Origin: Plebeiibacterium sediminum
GTDB lineage: Bacteria; Bacteroidota; Bacteroidia; Bacteroidales; Marinilabiliaceae
Direction of reading: 5' to 3'
Assembly (NCBI RefSeq): GCF_026013605.1
Contig: NZ_JAPDPJ010000003.1
Location: 114,679 to 178,678 of the forward strand
DNA: 64,000 nucleotides
The first letter of the stretch is position 1. Every line of letters starts with the position of its first letter. The notes beneath the pieces are model-generated. The model was not told the origin of the DNA and searched no databases. It was given only the letters and a program-made list of their open reading frames with translations. Position numbers and translations under genes: made by a program. Shown piece by piece: positions 35,923-44,207 of the stretch.

Positions 35923-37254
35923 TTATTTTAAAAATTCTTGAAACCAGTATCCTGATTGTTTTATTATACGTTCCTGAGTGTTGAAGTTATTGTGTACTAA
36001 TCCAAAACGTGGACTAAAACCTTCTCTCCATTCAAAGTTATCAACTAATGTCCATATTAAATATCCGTCAACAGGTATCCCTTTCTTTTTTGCTTTTAGT
36101 ATTTCTTTCAATATTTTTTGATGATACCTTAATCTTTTTGTATCATTCACTTCTCCATTAATGATCTGGTCGGGATAACAAACTCCACTTTCGGTAAGGA
36201 TAATTTTTTTTATACCATGGTATTGATTATAAAAGTTCAGGACTTTAGATAATCCTTTGGGATGGACTTCTAAATTCATGGCATTTAAATTTTTTGTTCG
36301 ATCTTTGGGTGGAATTTCTGTGGCAAACAATACCGGTGGGAAAAGACTGAATTTAGTAACAACTCTAAAGTAATATTGTAATCCTATAAAATCGAAATCA
36401 AATTTTATTAACTCTTCATCTCCTTCTTCGAAATATTTAAGAATTAATGATAGTCCGGGAATGTGATCTGAAGGATATCCTAACCCTAATGCAGGTTCTA
36501 TAAAAAATCGATTTAAAAGAGCCTCAACACGACTTGCAGCTCTTTTATTTATAGATCGTTTATCTACTGCTTTAACATTCGAGCAACTTAGTGCCATTCC
36601 AATCTGAGCGTCTGAAACATTCTCTCTTGTAATTCTTCCTCCAATAGCATTACATAGTGTTACATGGTGAGCTGCTTTTAAAAAATTATTAAGTCCGCTT
36701 TTTGCAGGGGCATGATATGCATTATAATACCCCAGTCCTGTAAACGACATGGGTTCATTAATAACAATCCAGTGTTTTACCTTGCTACCAAATTCTTTTG
36801 TGCAAAAGTCTACGTAATTGCTAAACCAATCTATAATTGCTCTGTTTGTCCATCCCCCACGATCTTCCAGTTTTTGGGGTAAATCCCAGTGATATAAAGT
36901 AATCCATGGAGTTAATCCATTGTTTAAACAAGAATCAATGACCTGATGGTAAAAATCAACGCCTTTTTTATTGATTTGACCAATTCCTTCAGGGAATATT
37001 CTTGACCATGAAATAGAGAAACGAAAAACATTAAAATTTAAAGAGGCTGCCAGACTGATATCCTGATTATAGTCCTTATAAAAGTTGGAGGCATTACCTA
37101 TTTGATCCTGGTTTTTGATGAGTTTACTACCAGATGTAAATTTGTCCCATATTGATTCTCCTTTACCGTCTGCAGTTGCCCAACCTTCATTTTGAAATGC
37201 ACTCATGGCAGTTCCCCAAATAAAGTTTGAACCAAATTGTTTTTTCTTAAGCAT
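35923..37254 (-). CDS. GH1 family beta-glucosidase-type glycosidase
   Basis: This 443-residue TIM-barrel glycosidase has the GH1 start FIWGTAMSAFQNEG, the acid/base E167 in WIVINEPMSF and the nucleophile E355 in ILTESG. The usual ITENG motif has Ser in place of Asn. There is no signal peptide, so the substrate must be imported. An earlier in-frame start at 37287 would add 11 residues; MLKKKQFGSNFIWGTA from 37254 is the usual family start. The specific sugar cannot be told. Confidence 0.88.
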   Translation of the reverse strand: MLKKKQFGSNFIWGTAMSAFQNEGWATADGKGESIWDKFTSGSKLIKNQDQIGNASNFYKDYNQDISLAASLNFNVFRFSISWSRIFPEGIGQINKKGVDFYHQVIDSCLNNGLTPWITLYHWDLPQKLEDRGGWTNRAIIDWFSNYVDFCTKEFGSKVKHWIVINEPMSFTGLGYYNAYHAPAKSGLNNFLKAAHHVTLCNAIGGRITRENVSDAQIGMALSCSNVKAVDKRSINKRAASRVEALLNRFFIEPALGLGYPSDHIPGLSLILKYFEEGDEELIKFDFDFIGLQYYFRVVTKFSLFPPVLFATEIPPKDRTKNLNAMNLEVHPKGLSKVLNFYNQYHGIKKIILTESGVCYPDQIINGEVNDTKRLRYHQKILKEILKAKKKGIPVDGYLIWTLVDNFEWREGFSPRFGLVHNNFNTQERIIKQSGYWFQEFLK

Positions 37255-37311
37255 ATATATTAAATATGCACAAGAATACAGAATCAAAGTAAATTGATTG
37301 TTAAAACAATA

Positions 37312-38520
37312 TTATTTAAAAATCTCCATCCATACACCAAATCTGGCATTTTCATTTGGTGGAGTCATATTAATAAAACCACTTTTTATTTTGTTGTTTA
37401 CAAGAGCCAAAGGATTTGCCTCTTTGCTTTTTTGAATAAACTGATTCCATTCGCCTGGTTTAAAAGAACCAACAAGCCATTTTCCTTTTGCTTCTTTATG
37501 AACAAACCTTGGGAGTCTTATATTGATCAATCCCATATTGTAACGCCAGTTAATATCAAGGCATGGGTGAATTTTATATGTATTGTTATTATCCATAAAA
37601 ACGATAGCATCAACACCTATTGGGCCTTCATGAAATTTATGAGGTTCAATAGTTTTAAGCCCTGTAATGAGCAATTGAGTAGCTTCTTGCAAGGTTGAAC
37701 TGTTTAAAAACTCACTAATATCATCTTCTTTATGAGGCCAGTTGATGTTACCTCCAATAAAATGCCCCTTCGAATCATTTAAAAAGTACGAATAGCCCAA
37801 GCACTCAATAGCTCCGTTTCGCTTAATGTTTAACTGAAACGAAAAGTCAAAAATCTTATTCAGTAAAGGTTCAGCAGTAACAAAGCCTTGTTGTTTAATA
37901 GCTCCCTTTATCCAATCGTAATTAATATTTTTACCCGATTCATCATCAATAATATGAATTCCTCTGCCTGAACTACTCCAGGGCATTTTAATAATGGCTT
38001 TACTGTAGTTTTTGAGCCATTCTTGCATCTCTTCAACAGAATTAATGTTTATTGCGGGACAAGGGATGTTAACGGCATGATGATTAACAACTTTTTCTGA
38101 AATGTATTTTTGAACACGATTTGCAGAGTTTCTGCTGAAAAAAAACTTGTGTTCATTATTCCAGGTGTAGTTGGGCGATAGTTTAAAATCATCACTACAG
38201 TTTGGTAATATGGTTTTGAATTTATGATGAACAGTCTGATTCCAACTCCATGGGCGTAGGTGATTGAAAGTTATAACGTCTTTGATTTCAGAAAAGTTAA
38301 GGTATTTTAGCTTGGGCAAACCCATATCCTGCCACATTTTGATAAAATCCGGATCAGGCTTTGCATCCATGATAATTATATCATCATCTTCAGCAAAAAA
38401 AGATGGTACAAATGCCAGATCTTTTTCAAAAGTTTGTAAATTTTTGGGAGGCATGTAGCTTACGGTGCCATTTGCCAACGCCATTTCGCTGGTTGGATTA
38501 TATATATATATGTTGTTCAT
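37312..38520 (-). CDS. Unassigned ATP-grasp-like protein
   Basis: This 402-residue soluble protein begins MNNIYIYNPTSEMALANG. A segment at about 180-210 reads AIIKMPWSSSGRGIHII, like the ATP-binding lysine and glycine-rich loop of ATP-grasp ligases. A late segment (IGVDAIVF...IHPCLDINWRYNMG) resembles the metal-binding end of that fold. Substrate and family name are not recognised. The start at 38520 is chosen because a -7 element lies 19 bp upstream, whereas the longest possible ORF would start inside or beyond that promoter. Confidence 0.62.
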   Translation of the reverse strand: MNNIYIYNPTSEMALANGTVSYMPPKNLQTFEKDLAFVPSFFAEDDDIIIMDAKPDPDFIKMWQDMGLPKLKYLNFSEIKDVITFNHLRPWSWNQTVHHKFKTILPNCSDDFKLSPNYTWNNEHKFFFSRNSANRVQKYISEKVVNHHAVNIPCPAININSVEEMQEWLKNYSKAIIKMPWSSSGRGIHIIDDESGKNINYDWIKGAIKQQGFVTAEPLLNKIFDFSFQLNIKRNGAIECLGYSYFLNDSKGHFIGGNINWPHKEDDISEFLNSSTLQEATQLLITGLKTIEPHKFHEGPIGVDAIVFMDNNNTYKIHPCLDINWRYNMGLINIRLPRFVHKEAKGKWLVGSFKPGEWNQFIQKSKEANPLALVNNKIKSGFINMTPPNENARFGVWMEIFK

Positions 38521-38538
38521 TATTTCATTTTGAAGTAG

Positions 38539-38546
38539 CAAATGTA
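38539..38546 (-). promoter_or_regulatory. -7 element before the ATP-grasp-like gene
   Basis: The minus strand reads TACATTTG, matching TAnnTTTG, 19 bp before the ATG at 38520. It supports the shorter reading of the gene. Confidence 0.5.
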
Positions 38547-38698
38547 ATGAAAACTGAAATATGTTTGAAGGCATATATTTCCTGACGAAATGCAGCTTTT
38601 TTGAATGATAATATTCATAGTACAAATAAGAATAATTCTGCTATTTTGCCTTAATGAACAATGAAAAGTAAGATATAATTACCTTTAAATATTTAACC

Positions 38699-39814
38699 AT
38701 GATAATAGGAGTTCCAAAAGAAATTAAACCTGCTGAAAATAGAGTAGGTATGACACCTTCAGGTGTTTTAGAAATGACCAAAGCAGGTCACACTGTATAC
38801 GTTCAATCAGGAGCAGGTTTGAGTACTGATTTTTATGATGAGGATTATGAAAAAGCTGGTGCGAAAATTTTACCAACAATTGAAGATGTTTATGCTATAG
38901 CAGAGATGATTGTTAAGGTAAAAGAACCCATTGAACCTGAATATAAATTAATTAAAGAAAATCAATTGTTATTTACATATTTCCACTTTGCATCATGTGA
39001 GCCATTAACTAAGGCAATGATTGAGCAAAAAGCAATATGTTTAAGTTACGAGACAGTTGAAACACCAGATAGAAAATTACCATTGTTAATCCCTATGTCT
39101 GAAGTTGCAGGTCGTATGGCAATTCAGGAAGGTGCAAAATACTTAGAGAGAACCTACAGAGGAAGAGGTGTGTTGTTAGGTGGTGTTCCAGGAGTACCTC
39201 CAGCTAAAGTATTAGTAATTGGAGGAGGTGTTGTTGGTACACAAGCTGCTAAAATGGCGGCAGGTTTAGGTGCTGATGTTACCATTATGGATTTAAATAT
39301 CGATCGTTTACGTTATTTGGATGATGTAATGCCTGCTAACGTAAAAACGATGGTTCCTAATGAAATGAGAGTTCGTGAATTTGTTAAAGATGTTGATGTT
39401 ATCATTGGTGCAGTATTAATACCGGGAGCAAAAGCACCTAAGTTAATCACCAGAGATATGTTGCCAACAATGAAACAAGGAACTGTTATGGTTGACGTTG
39501 CTATTGACCAGGGTGGTTGTTTTGAAACTTCAAAACCAACAACTCACGATGATCCAACTTATATTATTGATGATGTAATTCATTACACAGTTGCCAATAT
39601 GCCTGGCGCTGTTCCATTTACATCAACTTTAGCGTTAACAAATGCAACTTTACCTTATGCAATGCAATTAGCAAATAAAGGGTGGGAGCAAGCTTGTAAA
39701 GATAATTTAGCTCTAAGACTTGGATTAAATATTATCAAAGGAGATGTGGTTTATAAAGGCGTATCAGAAGCATTTGATTTACCATATGTTCCTGTTGAAG
39801 ATGTTTTAAAATAA
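38699..39814 (+). CDS. ald: Alanine dehydrogenase
   Basis: This 371-residue protein converts L-alanine and NAD to pyruvate and ammonia, or the reverse. It has the family N-terminus MIIGVPKEIKPAENRVGMTP, the conserved FTYFHFAS region with the catalytic histidine (about 96), and a Rossmann fold GGGVVGTQAAKMAAGLGADV (about 174-193). VDVAIDQGGCFETSKPTTHDDPTY is the diagnostic C-terminal segment. It stands alone and ends in a strong terminator. Confidence 0.96.
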   Translation: MIIGVPKEIKPAENRVGMTPSGVLEMTKAGHTVYVQSGAGLSTDFYDEDYEKAGAKILPTIEDVYAIAEMIVKVKEPIEPEYKLIKENQLLFTYFHFASCEPLTKAMIEQKAICLSYETVETPDRKLPLLIPMSEVAGRMAIQEGAKYLERTYRGRGVLLGGVPGVPPAKVLVIGGGVVGTQAAKMAAGLGADVTIMDLNIDRLRYLDDVMPANVKTMVPNEMRVREFVKDVDVIIGAVLIPGAKAPKLITRDMLPTMKQGTVMVDVAIDQGGCFETSKPTTHDDPTYIIDDVIHYTVANMPGAVPFTSTLALTNATLPYAMQLANKGWEQACKDNLALRLGLNIIKGDVVYKGVSEAFDLPYVPVEDVLK

Positions 39815-39855
39815 CAAAGCAGATTCGTTTAAAATTTTACTTGTAAATATATTTG

Positions 39856-39885
39856 AAGCCGGTTTCTTTGAGACCGGCTTTTTTT
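39856..39885 (+). terminator. Terminator after ald
   Basis: AAGCCGGT (39856-39863) pairs with ACCGGCTT (39873-39880), followed by a T run. Confidence 0.88.
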
Positions 39886-39899
39886 GTGCCAAAATATAT

Positions 39900-40688
39900 C
39901 TAGTTTATGTCCACTATTTTTATCAGGATTGTTGCACCCAGATTTTTTTGTCCGTTTGATTGAATGGTTTTCCAGCCTATTAGTTTTAGGTTCTTTGTAA
40001 TAGCTCTGTTTAGCATTCCATGAGCTACCAATATTGCCGTTTCTTCTTTATTTGCAATATCAATTAATTTTGATGCCGCATAAGAGGCTCTTTCTTTTGC
40101 TTTTTTGTGTGATTCAATTCCGGAAGGTTTTCTTCCCAGTGCCCAGGTTCCTCTGCTTAAAATTTGCCAGCAAAGCAAAGGTTGTCGGATAAATCCAGGA
40201 GACTTAATAATTTTATTTTCGAACTCATTAAAAATACTATCGCTAATAATTGGGTAATTATCTTTAAAGATGGTATGCGCTGTTTCAATTGATCGTCTTA
40301 ATGCAGAACAGTAAACAGTATGATCTTTATCTAAATTTACCTTGATTAAGCCAGTGTCGAATTTTTGAATAGGAACATGGTTGTAATCATAAAGGTATTT
40401 TTCAGCTTGTTTGCGAGAATAAAACTTTTTCTTTTGAATATCAGGTTTTGCATGACGAATTAAATAAATCTGAATCAGTCTTTTGTTTTGTTTTTTTAAT
40501 TCTTCTTGAAGTGTTGAGTCAATATCCTGAATACATGTAAAATACTCACATTGTTTTACTAATGAATCGTGTTTATATACCGAGCTATGTGTCGCCTTAT
40601 AATTGTTTGGTGAACAGGCTTGTAGTACTACCAAAAATAATATTGATTTGAAAAAGAGTGTTGTTTTAAAGTTCATGTTATGTGACAA
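39900..40688 (-). CDS. Histidine-phosphatase-superfamily lipoprotein
   Basis: This 262-residue protein has a lipoprotein signal peptide (ending VVLQAC, Cys about 25). It then has a phosphoglycerate-mutase-like domain with LIRHAKPDIQ (catalytic His, about 77), YCSALRRSIETA, and VAHGMLNR (second His, about 220). The RHA rather than RHG variant is common in the SixA-like and broad-specificity group. It likely acts on phosphorylated compounds at the cell surface or periplasm, substrate unknown. An alternative start lies at 40676. A -7-like TATTTTG lies at 40706-40712. Confidence 0.8.
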   Translation of the reverse strand: MSHNMNFKTTLFFKSILFLVVLQACSPNNYKATHSSVYKHDSLVKQCEYFTCIQDIDSTLQEELKKQNKRLIQIYLIRHAKPDIQKKKFYSRKQAEKYLYDYNHVPIQKFDTGLIKVNLDKDHTVYCSALRRSIETAHTIFKDNYPIISDSIFNEFENKIIKSPGFIRQPLLCWQILSRGTWALGRKPSGIESHKKAKERASYAASKLIDIANKEETAILVAHGMLNRAITKNLKLIGWKTIQSNGQKNLGATILIKIVDIN

Positions 40689-40833
40689 TGCTATTGATTT
40701 TATTGCAAAATAAGTCTATTTGAATTACAAAAAACAATCAAATAAACTTTTATGATGTTGTATTATTCTTATTAAAGATCATAAACAAAATTAATTTTTA
40801 TGAAGGCTCCTGTATAAATCTCCCTAAAAAGTT

Positions 40834-40841
40834 TATTTTTG
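40834..40841 (+). promoter_or_regulatory. -7 element before the polysaccharide export pair
   Basis: TATTTTTG matches TAnnTTTG and lies 46 bp before the Wza-like start codon. Confidence 0.45.
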
Positions 40842-40887
40842 TTGATTCTTAAGCTTAAAAGTCATTAATCTTATTCAGATTTAACAC

Positions 40888-41664
40888 ATGAACAAACAAA
40901 AGAACCATATTTGGTTTCCATTCCTATTGATATTATTTTTTGCATCATGCATTCCCCAAAAAGAAACCCTTTATCTTCAGGATAAAGAATCACGAATGGA
41001 GTTTAATGAATTAACGGAAATTACAGGTAAATATATTTTACAAACTAATGATTATCTGTTTATCAGGGTTTCTACATTTGATCCAAAAATTTCTGAATTT
41101 TTCAATGCTACTCAAGGAAGTAATATGAGTGGTTCAAACATGCAGGGAAATACAATGTTCATGTATATGATTGATGATGATATGAATATTGATTATCCGT
41201 ATGCTGGTAAAATAAATCTTGCTGGGTGTAATATATTTCAGGCTAAAGATAAAATAAAAGAGGCTTTAAAACCATTTTTAAAAGATGCACATATCTTAGT
41301 GCGATTAGGGTCAAACTCTTATACAATTCTCGGTGAAGTTGGAAGTCCTGGAGTTCAGTCGATGTCAAAGGATCAAATTACAATTTTTGAAGCTATTGGT
41401 CAAGCCGGGGACTTAAAACCAACAGCAAAACGAAAGGAAGTCAAAATTGTCAGACCTACAAAAACTGGTAAAACTGAAACTTTGATAGTGGATTTAACAG
41501 ATCATAAAATTGTTGGTTCGGAATATTATTATGTTTATCCAAATGATTTAATTTATGTTAAGCCAATGAGAGCAAAACAATGGGGAATAGGCGAATCATT
41601 TAGCCTGGGTGTATTGTCCACAGTTTTAAGTTTTACTATTACCATTATTGCTTTAACAAAATAG
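40888..41664 (+). CDS. Wza-like polysaccharide export lipoprotein
   Basis: This 258-residue protein begins with a lipoprotein signal (C21 in LFFASC). It has a Poly_export domain (about 48-140; YILQTNDYLFIRVSTFDP) and an SLBB-type domain (about 145-200; YTILGEVGSPGVQSM). It ends in a hydrophobic helix (about 235-256) that may be the outer-membrane span. Wza-type proteins form the channel for capsule or exopolysaccharide. Its partner Wzc-like kinase is encoded 45 bp downstream. No glycan-synthesis genes follow, so the pair is detached from a biosynthesis locus. Confidence 0.88.
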   Translation: MNKQKNHIWFPFLLILFFASCIPQKETLYLQDKESRMEFNELTEITGKYILQTNDYLFIRVSTFDPKISEFFNATQGSNMSGSNMQGNTMFMYMIDDDMNIDYPYAGKINLAGCNIFQAKDKIKEALKPFLKDAHILVRLGSNSYTILGEVGSPGVQSMSKDQITIFEAIGQAGDLKPTAKRKEVKIVRPTKTGKTETLIVDLTDHKIVGSEYYYVYPNDLIYVKPMRAKQWGIGESFSLGVLSTVLSFTITIIALTK

Positions 41665-41709
41665 TATAATCAATCCCTAATTCACTAGCTATATATTCTA
41701 TTTAAGTCC

Positions 41710-44118
41710 ATGAATAAAAGTCCAAACACTAAGTTAAGTACAGATTCCGGTTTTAATTTTAGCCTCGATTATAAAAAACTAATTAGGGACGTTTTACAGT
41801 ACTGGTGGTTATTTGTTATTATTGTTCCTGTGGCTTTAGGGAGTGTATTTGCCATGCATCGATGGGTTACGCCTATCTATAGTGCTTCTATGCGCATTTT
41901 GATGGAGGAGAGAGGGAATGACATGCCTCAGACCGATATGATGGAAGGGTTTGGATTAACACCAGGCTTAAGAAGTGTTGATAATCAATTGGCTCTGTTA
42001 ACATCCTGGGATATGGTTCATAAAGCCATCAATAATTTGGATTTTAATGTGTCTTATTATGCGCAGGGAAATGTGAAGAAGACAGAAATATATCCGGCAT
42101 CAAATTTTAGGGTTGAGTATGATACATTGCATCGGCAGCTTGTAGGTGTTTCTTTTTATGTAAAACCCCTTTCTAAAACAACTTTTGAATTAAAGTATGG
42201 GGGAGATGGAAGTTACACTTATAATTATTTAACCAATCAAACATCTCAGGGATTAGATAAAAACGAGCATATTGAAACACATAATTTTGGAGAATGGATC
42301 ACTACAAGATGGTTTCGTTTTAAGGTTATATGTGATGGTTGTAATATGAATGATGACATGGAGCATTATTTTGAGTTCAATCATCCAAATTCATTGGTTG
42401 GAAAATATGTAGGCCAATTGCGGGCATCCAAAATGAGTGAAAGTTCATCGATTATTAGAATATCGATTACCGGTGATAACAGAACAAAGAATGTAAGATT
42501 TCTGAATACTCTTGCCGATGTTTTTATTGCATCCAATCTTGAAAAGAAGAATCAAATAGCTACTAATACTATTAATTTTATCGAATCTCAATTAGTTAAC
42601 ATCAGTGACTCCTTGAGTAATACCGGCTCTGAATTAAGTAATTTCAGAACATCAAATAGAATACAAAGTATTTCTTCAAAAGCAGATTATCTCTTAGATA
42701 AACTTCAGGATGCCGAACAAAAGACAGCAAGTCTTATTATTTCTCAAAACTATCTGGATTATCTTACCAATTATTTTAAGTGTGATACACTAGATAATGA
42801 TATTTTAGCACCCGCTATATATCAAACCGACAATCAACTTTTTGCAGGTCAGATTCAGAAAATTATGGAGCTGAACACTGAAATGTTGGCTATTTCAACA
42901 CCATTAGGCGAAAGTGTTAATCCGGTAGTTGAACAACTTGAGATGGAATTAGAGTTGGCAAAAAATGTACTGTTAACTACCATAGCAAACCAAAAAGAGG
43001 TTTTAAAAGAAGAAGTAAAAAGAGTCAATGGAGAGAAGTTGAATTATGAGCAGGCTTTATATAGTTTACCGGAAACAGAGCGTAAATTATTGGGAATTGA
43101 GCGTAAATTTCAATTAAATAATGAGGTTTATACCTTTTTGTTAAGAAAACGATCTGAAGCACAAATACAAAAGGCATCTAATACACCAGATCATCAGGTA
43201 TTGGAAAAAGCCCGTAGTGGTGGAATGGTATATCCAAATACAAGAGGAAACTATCAAAAAGCGCTTATGGTAGGCATTCTGCTACCGTTATTACTTTTAG
43301 TCATTAAACAAATTTTGAATAATAGAATTACCTCTGTTGAAGATGTTGAAAAAATCACGTCTTTACCGATAATTGGACAAATTATTCATAGTACAAAGCC
43401 TGAAACTAATGTTGTAAAATATCATCCGAAATCAGTTGTTACTGAAACCTTCAGAAGAATCCGGACTCGTTTGGATTTTATGGTTGGAGAGAATGAATCA
43501 CCGGTAGTTACTATCACATCATCTATGCCAGGAGAAGGAAAAACCTTTTGTGCACTCAATTTGGCTTCTGTTTTTGCATTGGCAGGAAAAAAGACTATTG
43601 TGGTTGGTTTTGATATGAGAAAACCGGGTTTAAATAAGGTTTTAGATTTAAATGATCATGATGGTCTTTCAAACTATTTGATTGGAAAGGTAAAGTTATG
43701 TGATGTAGTTATTCCAGCTCCATCTGGTCTAGATAACCTTTTTGTTTTACCATCCGGACCTATTCCTCCAAACCCATCAGAATTAATTAGTTCAGCAAAA
43801 ACAGAAAAGCTTTTTGAGGAATTAAGAGAACAATATGACTTTATTGTTCTGGATTCACCTCCAATGGGAGTTGTTGCTGATCCTTATATTTTAGGCAGAA
43901 TGTCAGATAGTTTGGTGTTTTTAGTAAGACATAACCATTCTGTAAGAGAGGTTTTTGCTCATACAGTCCAAAATTTAAAAGAAGAGGGGATAGAGCATGT
44001 CGGGATTCTTTTAAATGATGTGAATGTGAAACAAGGCGGATATGGATCTAACTATGGCTATGGTTACGGTTATGGCTACGGATATGGTTATGGCCATGGC
44101 TATTACGAAGAAGCGTAA
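41710..44118 (+). CDS. Wzc-like polysaccharide co-polymerase / tyrosine autokinase
   Basis: This 802-residue inner-membrane protein has a Wzz domain between two membrane helices (about 34-54 and 517-536), with coiled coil at about 290-490. A cytoplasmic BY-kinase follows, with Walker A G608EGKT, Walker A' VGFDMRKPG and Walker B FIVLDSPP. The last 25 residues carry alternating Gly-Tyr pairs, the usual phosphorylated tyrosine tail. It controls length and export of a surface polysaccharide with the Wza-like protein encoded 45 bp upstream. Confidence 0.93.
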   Translation: MNKSPNTKLSTDSGFNFSLDYKKLIRDVLQYWWLFVIIVPVALGSVFAMHRWVTPIYSASMRILMEERGNDMPQTDMMEGFGLTPGLRSVDNQLALLTSWDMVHKAINNLDFNVSYYAQGNVKKTEIYPASNFRVEYDTLHRQLVGVSFYVKPLSKTTFELKYGGDGSYTYNYLTNQTSQGLDKNEHIETHNFGEWITTRWFRFKVICDGCNMNDDMEHYFEFNHPNSLVGKYVGQLRASKMSESSSIIRISITGDNRTKNVRFLNTLADVFIASNLEKKNQIATNTINFIESQLVNISDSLSNTGSELSNFRTSNRIQSISSKADYLLDKLQDAEQKTASLIISQNYLDYLTNYFKCDTLDNDILAPAIYQTDNQLFAGQIQKIMELNTEMLAISTPLGESVNPVVEQLEMELELAKNVLLTTIANQKEVLKEEVKRVNGEKLNYEQALYSLPETERKLLGIERKFQLNNEVYTFLLRKRSEAQIQKASNTPDHQVLEKARSGGMVYPNTRGNYQKALMVGILLPLLLLVIKQILNNRITSVEDVEKITSLPIIGQIIHSTKPETNVVKYHPKSVVTETFRRIRTRLDFMVGENESPVVTITSSMPGEGKTFCALNLASVFALAGKKTIVVGFDMRKPGLNKVLDLNDHDGLSNYLIGKVKLCDVVIPAPSGLDNLFVLPSGPIPPNPSELISSAKTEKLFEELREQYDFIVLDSPPMGVVADPYILGRMSDSLVFLVRHNHSVREVFAHTVQNLKEEGIEHVGILLNDVNVKQGGYGSNYGYGYGYGYGYGYGHGYYEEA

Positions 44119-44207
44119 TTTATTACGCTAATTCATAATTTAGGACTGACAAATAGGTACATTAAGTAACTATTAATGCAGTTTTTAAAATTAAAACAGA
44201 AGAAAAA

